The notes beneath the pieces were generated by a model. It searched no databases. It was not told where the DNA came from and worked only from the letters and a program-made list of their open reading frames with translations. A DNA stretch of 64,000 bases. Source: Penelope pileata. Its lineage: Eukaryota; Chordata; Aves; Galliformes; Cracidae. Made by a program: the position numbers and the translations under genes. The DNA lies in assembly GCA_013396635.1 (NCBI GenBank), contig WBMW01003969.1:1261426-1325425 (forward strand), written 5' to 3'. Below, piece after piece: positions 12,541 to 23,227 of this stretch (the stretch's first letter is position 1; each line of letters starts with the position of its first letter).

Positions 12541-15264
12541 ATTACAAAGCCTACCCAATTTTTTAAATACCTAATCTAATTCCAGCTGATCCATTTTCCA
12601 AACCTCCAAGACACCCTGCTAATGCTGCTGGTAATTCCTTGAAAGTTTTTGGGGCAGTAGAGCATGGGACCGAAAGGGTTAGCCCACACGATCCACGCTG
12701 ACCTCGCAGAAGGCAATTACAAATGAAGGTCTCTTGTTTCAGCCTTAACAAAATGATCAGCAGCACATCACTGTGCTGTGCAAGATAAATTAAGCAGGAA
12801 TCCACTGGGGAATTTCTGAGATCAGCATCATCTCTGCCATCAAGGCCCCCTGGGGACTGTGCAGTGCCTTTTAGTCTTCCTTGCCCTGATGAGCACACCA
12901 GGGCTATAACCACTAGGAACCTGGAAGCAGTGCTCAGCTGTTTAATGGTGACCATGACTTTCTCCAGGGATATGGGAGCCTGTTGCATGCCTCGTGTTTC
13001 AAAAATTTGGTTTAGTTCTGCATCAGTGCAACAACTGAACACTTTTCTGAGCACAACCTATTCATCCACTTCACAATGGCCTCTACTGTTGGTAAGGGCA
13101 TCTACCTAGGGTGTGAAAGCACAGGATCCAGTCACTGAGCACTGCATGCATTAGGCAGAGAACAGCTCCAGGCAGCCGTCTATTCTCTTTGCTTCTCCCT
13201 CTCCTCGTTGCAACCTGAACCAGAAGAGCTTTCTCGATGAAGCCTGGTTGAATTACATCCATTCCTAACAAAAAGTTTGGATTTCAACAAGTCAATTTTT
13301 CTTTGATCAAGAAGCATTTTTCTGGAAAATTTCTGATCCATACTGATCTGCAGTTTTCTTACAAATTCGTCGAAAGGACACAACTTTACGCAGGACCAAA
13401 AGCAGCTATTGGAGTTCACTCAACCTATAACTAACCAACAGTGCTAGAACAACTCAAACCACTATTTTTTATTTCAACAGTTAGCAATGGCACCAATTAC
13501 CAGTGATTAAAATGACAAGGAGTGTCATTTGTCACACTGACTACAGCAGCTGTGCACTCCCGTGGTCTGGAGGGAATTTAATTCTCCAGCCTTATGCCAT
13601 ATTACACTGAACCTGATCGGCAAGAGATCATCAGATTAGCACCTCTGAAGTTCACGTTTCTCCCTCACAGGAACTCCCTGACACTACAACATCTCTTTTT
13701 GTTAACGTTGCTTATAGAAAACCAACTAAACTATCATTAACTGGTCTTAAACTTGCAGTGATTTTACCATGTAACAGGAGGAAGGACCTAAAAGTTGTTA
13801 TTACAGATCCCTTCAAGACTGTTCTTATTATTAATTATCATTTCCTCCCTCCCTGGATTACCAAGAACATGTATTGGAAAGGGCAAATAATTTCTGTAGA
13901 GCCAGACAGGGCACCACTGGTTATCTTGAAGTGATTCTCTCCTGATTTTCCTGTTTGAAGCTTGTGTAATGAGCAACTTCTGCTGCCAGAAATCTCATTT
14001 TCTGGAATGGTTAAGCTTGCAGGATCAAGGCTTTGAACTACTGGTTGTTGGGAAGAATGGATTTCCTAAATCTGAAGGAAAAGCACTAAAACGGAATTTC
14101 ACTGCGTGTACGCAGATGTGGAAGACTGACTTGATAATTGTATTAGGTACATTACTTCTTTTATATAGTCCTCAGTGTTTCTAGACACAAAGGAAAGAGA
14201 AAGCAAGAAAAACTGCAAAATAAATGGCCTGAAAAAAATCAACTGTGAGCAGGGCTCTCACATCTTCTACTGTAATTTCATCTGCTTACTGTTACAGTGT
14301 ATGCCTTTGCTCTGGGATCTCTGGATCTGGACTGTGCTGCATCAAACATGCTATTAATTAGCAATGCTCACTGAAGGCTATTTTTGCTCTACACCACTCA
14401 TATTTCATTTTGGGTGTATTCCTACATTAGTGGCCTTGTGCAAAATTGATTTGTTACTCATGCATATTGCAAGCCAACAGAAAACGTGATTTGAATACTG
14501 TGCCAGCTTGTGTCTCTTGGAAGGCTTTCCAAAAGGTGGATGTGCATCGCCCTGTCCCGCAGGACTACACAGACCTTCTGAGAAACTGTGGTCCACAAGG
14601 TATATGTCAGGACATCCATTATTGTAATGGGAAAAGCCCCCAAACTCTTATAACTACACCATTTGACCTTCTCTTTCTTTCTCCGGCTCCTGTCCAGCCT
14701 TCTCACCAAACTTCTTGTTCCCTCAAACTCCACCTACTCAAGCTGCTCCCTTCTCTGCCTGGCTGGCCTTTATCTAAGCCTGGTGCAACTCCGCCCCAGG
14801 TCCACCCCCTTCCAGTCACAGGTGCAAGTGATTCCCCCAGGCCAGCCATGCCCCTCCACTATGTGCTCAATCATCAGTTCATGCCATGATCAACTGTTTC
14901 CCTACAATTATGAAGAAAAGTACTTCAGGGGAGCCCCCCTGCCTGTCGGCATGGGCACAGGAGGCACTGGGAGCTCCTGGAGGCTGGGGTACCAGAGACA
15001 CTCTCCCTTAGCACTCTGCACGTGTTGCAGAAGAGGGGATGCTTCTGCCTTTGCACTGCAGGAGCAGAAGGGCTTTTGAAAGTGTGTGTCTTGTGGGGAA
15101 AGCAGCAGCCCTCTGAACTACACAAAAAGAAAATAAATAGATTATTCCCCAGTGTGACATGGCTGGCATGTAAAGTCCTGCTGATGTTTGCTGAGCAGAG
15201 GGAGTTCGCCCTGTTTGAGATTCAGATTCACATGTATTTGATTACATTTTCTTGCCTTTGGCCT

Positions 15265-15340
15265 GGACCACGTGGGAGGTGAGATTAGATGGTCATAATG
15301 GTCCCTCCTGGCTTCAAAGGTACGAATCCATGACTTACAC
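15265..15340 (+). mobile_element. Old CR1-type LINE 3' tail
   Basis: GGTGAGATTAGATGGTCATA followed by ATGGTCCCTCCTGGCTTCAA and ending ACGAATCCATGA. This resembles the GATTAGATGATC..GGTCCCTTCTGGCCTT..TCTATGA tail of older sauropsid CR1 subfamilies. The assignment is by memory of that consensus. The fragment is too short to classify further. Confidence 0.5.
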
Positions 15341-15784
15341 CACACTATATTGCTCACTTGGGCCTGCTCTGTTTTGTATCTAAAAGACCTCAGTTTTCAG
15401 CAGTCGCAGTCCTTGCTGATCTGCCTTTGTAAACACCGTGGCTCACATCCCTATAAAATATCAGAAACAAAATGTTTTAAATTTTGCTATGAAGTTCCAC
15501 CACAGGATTTACTTTTACTTTATTCAACATCAGAGCTGTTTAACATCAGGGAAGGGGGAATAAATTGTGCTCCAGAAAATTGTGCTGTACATCAAAAAGG
15601 AAACCCATAAAGAACAGAGCCCCCCTGGCGTGAGAAGCTCTTATTCCTGTTCCAAAAAGGTGGCAGCATTTTTCAGATCTCTCGCTGTATCACTAACACC
15701 GGGTCCCGTTCTGCCTAATAAATACCTTTCATCCCTGCAGCCCAATGAAATGCTTCTTAATTTTAAGTTGCATGTTCCTTGCTC

Positions 15785-16010
15785 TGCGATTCGAGCAGTA
15801 TTTTCCCATCAGCGTGCCAACCGGACTCAGGACTGTTAATCTCCTTAGCATGCAGGGTGCTTGCTTTCGCTCAGATAAATTGTATAAATATTTGTAAACA
15901 CCATAATCTATTTCAGCTGTAGCAACGGAACAATCTGATAAACACAATGTGTTTCCCAGAGATCAATAGAAGCCCATAAATATTACAAGCAAATAAAAGC
16001 CACTCTATTC
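15785..16010. promoter_or_regulatory. Candidate conserved non-coding element (unproven)
   Basis: An AT-rich, non-repetitive stretch just downstream of the 239-nt exon, dense in recognisable transcription-factor words: TGTAAACA (forkhead) at 15893-15900, TGATAAACA at 15937-15945 overlapping ACAATG (SOX-like), and ATAAATATT. Such clustering is typical of intronic enhancers, but these words also arise by chance in AT-rich DNA. Calling it regulatory is inference. Confidence 0.2.
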
Positions 16011-16113
16011 CACATTGAGCTGTGACGGAACCCAGAGCCCGGTGAACGCAAGCTGCGGGGACGGGCAGCCTGGGGAAGGCTATGGAGGCCCCCGCGGGTA
16101 TGTGCACACGTAC

Positions 16114-16352
16114 CCATCTGCATGGTGCGGGTCTGGCTGGCGGGCTGCGCCGAGTACCTCAGGCAGTTGTTCAGCTGCGGAGAGGCTGCCTGGAGCTGGG
16201 GATGTGTCTGAGGAGTCGTGATGGGGACAGCCGGCCTGACAGCTGTGGTGGTGTGAGCGGCCCCGATGGGATGGATGGCTCCTGGGGCTCCTTTCGGGGC
16301 CTGAGCTCCCCCTGCTGCGCCGGCCCTGGGCTGCCCGGCTCCCACTGGCACC
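16114..16352 (-). CDS. SH3RF3: SH3RF3 exon: Ala/Pro/Thr-rich linker after SH3-3
   Basis: This 239-nt exon encodes 79 full codons (starting VPVGAGQPRAG, ending QTRTMQM), with the Arg codon split at its start and an Ala codon split at its end. It is rich in Ala, Pro, Gly, Thr and Gln and is probably disordered. Family-like islands are VRPAVPITTPQTH and SAQPASQ, corresponding to ALPITTPQ and SAQP in the mammalian protein as I remember it; the rest is poorly conserved. The acceptor is CTCCACACAG|G (entry phase 2) and the donor ATGG|GTACGT (exit phase 1). The donor is confirmed because its final G plus CT of the next exon makes Ala. It lies in a GC-rich patch that also shows long open frames on the opposite strand, which I treat as shadows. 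Confidence 0.88.
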
Positions 16353-19300
16353 CTGTGTGGAGATGGAGGTCAGCATGCCACAGAGACCCTGACAACTGGG
16401 TACCACGCTCATGGGCACCCCCACCTACTTAACATGGCACCCCTTTGGGTATTAAACTGTTCTGTATCCTTACAGGACACCGTTAGCACGCTGGAGGGCA
16501 TTTTTACCCCTTCATCCTATGGGAAGAAGTGTAGGGTGAAAACAGAGAAGATCATCTTTCCCATCAGTTCTCTTCTTAAACTACGCTTCTGTATAATTTC
16601 TACAGAAATTGCAAATTTAAATTCAGAAGAAATGAGTGTCTCCCAAATGTTGTTTGATGAGCCAGAGGCTATTTTACAGGCAGTAATGGAGTAATAATTA
16701 AAACAGTCTCAGAGATCTTTTCTTAGGACCGAACCTGCACACAGCCCCACAGGGGGAAAAAAAGATGGATAGCAGCAAATCTGTGTGTGGCTTTTGAAGG
16801 GGACTGAAAAGCAGCAGGCTTGGCAGGGGTAGGCTTGACTGAGCTCCTACTGTACCTGTGCAACCAGCCCTAGCTCAGACTTGCTAAGGAAACACGAAAG
16901 GGAAGGGAATGCAGCTGACTCTACCGAGACGGAAATTCAAACAATAACTGGCCCCTTGTTTGCTGCTCTCTTAAGCTGCATGTGTAACTCTTTTCTCATC
17001 TGAGTGACCACGGAGACCTCAGCGGGGAGGAACGAGGCCGTGCAGCGAGTTCAGTCTAAACCACGTCTCATTCCTTTTACCACTGAGCTATAAACTCTCT
17101 GACCAGGGCAGGAGGACAGCAATGGACAAACTCACTTGCTGCTAAGCAGCTCTTGCTGAGTTTCTTACTCAGGTTTCTGAGTACTGTCCCAGCAGGAGAC
17201 ACTATGAAATAGAGGTATTGTTTCGTGCTGTCCTCCTCTCCTTGGCTGCTCCATGTGCCAAGGTCCTCCTCCAGAAAAGGGCAGCAAAGCGGATATGATG
17301 CAGAACAAAGTGTGGAAGAAATGGAAATAAGACAGTGTAGGGTGTGAGCAAGGGAGGAGGGTATAACAGAAGGGGTAAAAGACCAACACATGGGGGTGGG
17401 GTTGGGAGAACTGCTGAGGCACCAAACTGTTGTGTGGGAACAGCAGCAAGAGGGAGTATGCTGAACAACCTGGTGCAATTCAGAGGATAAGTAAGACTGG
17501 AGAAGAAATCCCAAGAAAAGAGTGGAGGTGGAAGAGCCAAATGAGTGAAATTCTGATAGAAAGAGGCCAAAGGACAGGCTGGAAGATATGGCTGGAAAGT
17601 TCAGAAGATAGCTGTCCCCTCTGCCCCTACCCTCAAAAAAGAAAAACACTGGAGGAAAAACAGCACTGCAGTGTCAGTGTCATATAAAATCTAAGCAGGG
17701 TTTGCTTGGATTACATTTTGCTAAATGAGTCTGATTTTCTTTTTTCAAAGTTTTTTCATCAGCCTCCAGGTAGGAGAAAGTTAGGAATCCCACCAGATGG
17801 AAACCTCCACCGTCCATCATCTGCCGTGAAGAGCTGGCAGGGTAGGAGCAAGGTTCAGCTGGAGCTGACTTGGCCATCTGTGCTAAATTGGGTTTGCCAG
17901 ACAGTACACCTAACAGTCCAGTGAGGGCTGCCTTCAGGCACACGCGCACCGACAGGTACATAAACTCCATTTGTGACTGCAGAAGAGCTGGATGGAGGTT
18001 GGATGTGGCAAATTTTCTTTGCTGCCCTTTGCCTATCAGTCCATCTGGAGGGGCTTGCCCTTTTCCCACCATGCCCTCCCCACACATGCTCTGACAGCTT
18101 ATAAATCTAATTCACTGTTACTAAATTCATCGTCAGCTTCTTCTTGGGTTTTGTTGGGAGTGGCAGAAAACCGTACATGAATCTAATCCTCTGCTTTGCT
18201 GTCAAAATGGAGGGGAACAAAGTAAGATGAAAGTGCAGCAAATAGGATATTTTGTTTCTATCAGATTTTTCTTGCTGTTCTCACTGAGGGTGATTTACAC
18301 AGGAACTTAATTAGCTCACAGGATCATAAATACAATCATAAAGCTGCTTTCGGGTTTTGTGGAAAGGACTTTTGCCCTTTAGCACTTCTGTGTCTTGTTC
18401 TAGCTGTAACATGCTGCATTTAATAAAGTCTTGCTGATTCAGATCAACAACACTTCAGCACAAACTTCTTTACTAATTAAGAGCTGAAGAGGCAAGGAGT
18501 GAAGGCTGCCGAGGGGCTCTATAAAATCAGGTAAATAATTTTAGTTGATGAGCAGTGAAGACCCCACAAAGTAAAGATTTTTTTTTTTTTTTGCTAAAAT
18601 GCAGTATTAGGACTGTCAGCAGGCTTAGTCATCATCTTCTCATCTGCTCTGATTTCATCTGGTCTTGCCCAGACTACATATTACCGACTTCCTATAAACA
18701 GAAGATGGAAGAAACATGGACCGATTTTTCAAGATCAGCACTGAGTGGTGGGGTGCCTTGCTCTGCAGAGGAACAAAAGATGGGGGGACAGGGTGCCTAT
18801 GGGAGGAAGCACTGACAGCACATGAGAGGGAATGAACTCAATTTGCAAATCCAGGGTTGCTCTGAAGGAGAGGTGGGCACACACATGGCAACGTTTGCCT
18901 GCAAGGAGCATGTGGGGTAAAGTAGTTGGGGACACACTCATGAACTTTCTCCTCAACTTGAAGACTATTTCAGAGTGGACTACAGATCTGAAACACTCTT
19001 TGATTTGGTTTTGTCCAATACCAAACTCTGACAAATGGCATTTCTCCCCAGACACGATATTCTTTCCTTTTCTCACCTTACGCAACTGAGACAGAAGTGG
19101 CTAAAATGAAATAATTTGCTGAACTCTTCTACCACTTCTGAATGTTAATGGTTCAAACATTAGTCCTGCTGCAAATGATCCAAAAACTTTTATTTCAGAA
19201 AAACAAAATCTAGACGAGCTACTACAAAGCAAGCCATAACTGTTCCTTGCTTTGTTTAGTCCTGGTACATGTCCAGCAGTTTCATAACAATGCAAAATAA

Positions 19301-19582
19301 TTAGCAAATAGATCCTGTACAATAATAAAAACCAGGCACATCAGACTGTAAAGTCCAAGGTTGTAAATGCCATCATCTACTGTATCTAGTGAAGTCTTCT
19401 GAGAGTTTGGATAACTGATGCTGCAACCAGCAAGTTGTATTACCCCAGCCTGCAATGGACTGGAAAACTTCTGTATGGGAAATGTGATTTCAAAGCAGAG
19501 TCACCTCATTTTCAGGATCCTCCAGACACAGAATCCTTCCCACCCCATCTCACACACCTCCACCCTGGCTGGTGGTCCTCAC
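16353..19582 (-). other. SH3RF3: SH3RF3 intron (3.2 kb)
   Basis: Borders are GTGAGG..ACACAG. The transcript strand between 17080 and 17650 is pyrimidine-rich, which opens a long Ser/Leu-rich frame I reject as non-coding. A 15-base T run sits at 18578-18592. I recognise no gene or repeat family. Confidence 0.85.
18578..18592. repeat. Poly-T run of 15
   Basis: A homopolymer of T on the plus strand (poly-A in the transcript). No retroposon body is recognisable on either side, so I treat it as a simple repeat. Confidence 0.8.
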
Positions 19583-19753
19583 CTGGAAACAGGTGTCACG
19601 TAGTTGCCTGGGAATACCCCGGACATGCCGCTCCTCAGAGACGTCCCCTTGAACCAGCCGTCCCGGCACTTCTCAGTCACCCGGTACATCTCGCCCTTGC
19701 GGAGCTCCAGCTCGTCGATCTTCTGGGGCTTGTAGGCGTACAGGGCCAGGTAG
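19583..19753 (-). CDS. SH3RF3: SH3RF3 exon: complete SH3 domain 3
   Basis: This 171-nt exon carries essentially one whole SH3 domain in 56 residues. Visible landmarks are YLALYAY (the ALYDY-type first strand), DELELRKGE (RT-loop acidic residues and diverging turn), DGWFKGTS (binding-groove Trp), and GVFPGNYVTPVS (the PxxY-type 3-10 helix with Pro and Tyr). The groove residues are intact, so a functional proline-motif-binding domain is expected. The acceptor is CTCCCCGCAG|C and the donor TCCAG|GTGAGG, both phase 2. The exon is therefore symmetric and coincides almost exactly with the domain. Its C from the split codon completes Ile (AT+C), and its last AG joins G of the next exon to give Arg. 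It is unambiguously POSH-family; YVTPVSR favours SH3RF3. Confidence 0.97.
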
Positions 19754-22700
19754 CTGCGGGGAGAGATTGCACACCAAGAAAGCACACAGCTGACGTCAGC
19801 CACTGGCTGTCCCACCTCAGCTCCAGCCCCACGGAGCAGAAGGTGAGCAGAAACACTGCTCAGAAATGGTGGCTGAAAAGGGACATCATCACAGCACAAG
19901 GAACGAGGAATGGCAGAGACAGATCAGCTGTGTGCTGAGACAGTAAGGGAGTAGCTAATGAGATTAAAGGGAGGGGGTAATTTAGAGATTAGCAAGGCAC
20001 ACTTCCCACATGGGGTGCAACTGAAGCAAAACATTGCCACAAAGCGGCACTCAGCCCAAGAATTCAGCAGCAATCTCAGAAAGAGGAGGCAATTACAGCC
20101 AGAGCAAGCGGGACTCGAACAGGAAGGCTTCTCCAAGCCTAACATTTGGATGTAGACCACATTCCTGTGCTCCAGGGTGAGAGCCACCTCGACTGTGGAT
20201 TTTCAGAAGGAACTTTGCTTATGGGTAGGCTACCTTACAAATGGCAAAGGTTGCTTTTCTTGCAGTTTTCTCTGTGCTGTTTACACCGGCTAGTTTTAGA
20301 AACCACACACTGAACTGTTTTGATCTGATTGGGTCGTACTTGTACTATGTGGGCAAGGCAAAAAGTGACAGAGGCTGAATTCTGCAATGGGGTTTTTGCT
20401 GACGTAAGCTAACTGGTAGAATTTGGCTTTGCATGTTTTGTATGCAAGTATACTCATAAATATTTAATGCAGGTCCCAATATATAGAACCTTTTATTTAT
20501 TTCATTACTATTTTTATTTATTCCCTTTGTTTAGCGTCTTTCTTTTTATCTCCCTTTTGTTCTTCCGCTGCTACTTCAGGGATGTGTCTAATGCTGTGAA
20601 ATGACTACAACTTAAAGTCCCTAAAGGTATTCTCTCCGTTTAGAGAGATCCTTCTTGAAAATTAAGAATGATTGCTTGCACTTTGGGGAATAATGGAAAG
20701 TCTGGATAGGATAGCAAGAATGCACACGCAGAATAACACTTCCTCTGCAAATATCAATTTTTTTTGGTACTGTCACCTTTCTACAAATGCACAATGGGAT
20801 TTCTGGTAATTCTTGATCAAGGTTGTACCTTGAGTTTTCGGTTTACTTTTGGCTTTGTGTTTGATAGGTACTGCAGAGAGACTAGGACAAATGGGGAAAC
20901 ACTTATGGAAAGTGCATTTACACTACAAAGTGCAGCAGAATGCTTCGACGCTCAGGAGTGGGTGACAAGAGGCTTGCTGCCCACCTTACAGTTGCAAAGC
21001 AGAGAAATAATGAAAACTATAACCATTGTGATTTTAGACTTGCAGCCAATAAAAATTATACATGGCTTTTTACACCTACTTTCTAGGAAATATAATTGAG
21101 GAATAAATCCTGTTAGTTTTCCTGACTCTACTCCTTTATGGTACCACTACATTTCCTTATTTTTTATTCTGAAGGCAGTAAATAAACAGCAGTAATGAGC
21201 AGAATATGAAATATTTGGTAACAACTCCTTGGGGCATCCTTAGGCTGATGTGCCTGGCCATATTTACCACATGCATGGGGTACAAAGACCTAATCAGAAA
21301 CAGTATTTCATTAGTCAACAGATGGGAGAAACCATTCTGCACATGTTTTCTTTAGTTTATATAATCATGTGGTCCTGAGCAGGTCTGGCTTTTTTACCAT
21401 CAGGTGAACAACACGAGGCTACGTATGAACTGCAGAACATTAAAATGCATCACCTTGACATGAAACAAGGTTGCACGCTTCAGTGCTAATCCTTCAGCAC
21501 AGAGCTCTACTAGGACATAATGCAAAGTGCCAGGAACTGCATTCACTTAAGGGAGAATGTGTGGCTTTGACTCCCCCTTTTTCAGTCACTGCTTAAATAT
21601 GGCTCATATTCAGGAGCTACAGGTAAATCAGGGGTCAAGGACAGAATATTTCAGACAGTTAGACTCACTTAGCCCTTTCCCCAAGGGGTTATATGTAATA
21701 ATGTAATTTACAGGATGAGATGCTGGAAGAAGGTGCAAAGGAAATTGTCCTAAGATAGGCGAATTGTAGGCTGCTTTCCCTTGCAGCTGTCTCCAGTTCT
21801 CCTATGAGTTTCTTTCTATTCCTTTTTGCAAATTCCCCTAACTCAGTTCTCTGAAAAAATCTTCCCCCAGCTCAGTTCCCTAAAAACGCCTAAGAGAGAA
21901 CAGAGCTCATGCTCTTGGCCTGGGGGAGCTGCCTGTGAGTCCAGTTATAACGCAAAACCCCCATGGCCCTGTCTGGGGCTGTGTCTCTCCAGGTCTGGTA
22001 CAGCCCTCAGACAATGCTAGCTCTTTGGCTGGAGCTTGGCTTGCAAATGCAAAACATCAGAGTGGATGATGAGACTGCTTCTCGGGGGAGATGACAGGCA
22101 TGGGGGGCAGCAGGGGAGGCTTGCTGAGGCACAGAGGCAGGGGCCTTGCCAGAGAGCTGGAATTTGGCCTGATTCAGCAACTAAATAGCAGAAATACTGC
22201 TGATTAGGGCACTGTTTGAAATAAATTTTTGCCCTGCTGTGTGTCACATCGGCTCCAACCAGGTGGCAGCAGCGTGACAATGTGATCTCTTCGTGGGGCA
22301 GCCAGCGACGTGTGGTACATGGACCTCAGGTACATAGGCCTTACGTTGGTACTCAAGAACAATTTTGCTTTGGCTCTGTTCCAACTCCACTATTCTCCTT
22401 AAACCAGATTTCCTATGTTATCATAGGATTTTATTTCTGAATTCAGGTATGATTTCATCCATATACATAAAAAAAACCTAAAATACTGGTATGCATGTGT
22501 ACATGTGTTTGTATAGTTCTACTGTTTATGTGAAGCACATGCGATCAGAATAAAAGGTTCAGTTGTATGACTAGACAGGTACCAAATAAGCCAACTGGAC
22601 TGGAAGAGGTTTATTATAATGAAGGCTATCATTTTGTTCTGTACCTGGTCAATCTTCTGTTTTTCTACACGCTGCATAACAAGCTCACATGCCCATGATA

Positions 22701-23126
22701 CTCTCACACTTTAAAAGTTCATTTGATGCCTTTGTTTATGGTACTGAAAAAAATGCAATTGGGTCATTTTTTCCAGTTAATGACGAATGCATCAGATGTT
22801 TGATTGCCTAGGACTACACCTTTATAAGAGCTTTAGCTGCAAGAGGAAGATTTTCTCTATTTGAGAGGCGTTCCATTTCCTTCAAAGTGATTCATGTAGC
22901 TGTAATAAATACACCAGGAGTCTAAAAGGGCTCATACAGAAAGGGAAGCCTTCCTTTTCAAGATTCATTTTTCAGCTTCAGCAGAGGCTGGGTCATGTAA
23001 GAAATTGTGGTATCTCTCAGAGTGCTACTGTGCTGAGATTCAGGCTTGCAGATTTCAAACACATGCACATGTGCACATGATTGGAAACAAAGAGCAAGAA
23101 GCGAGTGAGATGAGCTGACTGCTTAC
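19754..23126 (-). other. SH3RF3: SH3RF3 intron (3.4 kb)
   Basis: Borders are GTAAGC..CCGCAG. It has ordinary AT-rich intronic sequence with no recognisable repeat family, RNA gene or protein. The intron phase is 2. Confidence 0.85.
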
Positions 23127-23227
23127 ATATTGAGGGGGAGCTGGACCTTCGGTGGCATTCCCTGATCTCCAGTTATTGCACTTGTCCTGGGACCAGCCAC
23201 TGTGGCTGTTCCAATTGATGAGGAATC
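23127..23227 (-). CDS. SH3RF3: SH3RF3 exon: short linker leading into SH3-3
   Basis: This 101-nt exon encodes 33 residues plus two bases of a split codon. It opens DSSSIGTATVAG and ends GMPPKVQLPLN, followed by AT of an Ile codon completed by the next exon. The PPKVQLPLN motif just before SH3-3 is a hallmark I recognise from SH3RF3 and is absent from SH3RF1, so this exon decides the paralogue. The acceptor is TATATTTTCAG|GAT (phase 0) and the donor AT|GTAAGC (phase 2). The Ser/Thr/Ala-rich beginning is probably disordered. It is asymmetric, so skipping it alone would shift the frame. Confidence 0.9.

Larger units (their letters stand above)
12233..16113 (-). other. SH3RF3: SH3RF3 intron (3.9 kb)
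   Basis: It lies between the exon ending ATGG and the exon beginning CTCATC, with borders GTACGT..TGCAG. It contains an AT-rich 48-bp duplication at 12468-12540, an ancient CR1 3' tail near 15265-15340 and a candidate conserved non-coding stretch at 15785-16010, just downstream of the 239-nt exon. I see no other gene. Confidence 0.85.

Noticed and set aside
12563..13054. 163-codon minus-strand open frame in the intron
   Set aside because: No domain, no splice-site logic linking it to SH3RF3, and no family I recognise. The length is compatible with chance in 64 kb read in six frames.
16082..16432. Overlapping open frames on both strands around the 239-nt exon
   Set aside because: They are shadows of a GC-rich coding exon. 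Only the minus frame with SAQPASQ and phase-matched splice sites is real.
17077..17649. 190-codon minus-strand open frame, Ser/Leu/Pro/Phe-rich
   Set aside because: It has a GTG rather than ATG start, is pyrimidine-rich and low-complexity, and has no family resemblance. It lies within an intron whose flanking exons join in frame without it.
20100..20125. GGGACTCGAAC, resembling a tRNA T-arm on the minus strand
   Set aside because: The arms that should flank the TTCGAGT loop do not pair, and no acceptor, D or anticodon stems can be built around it.
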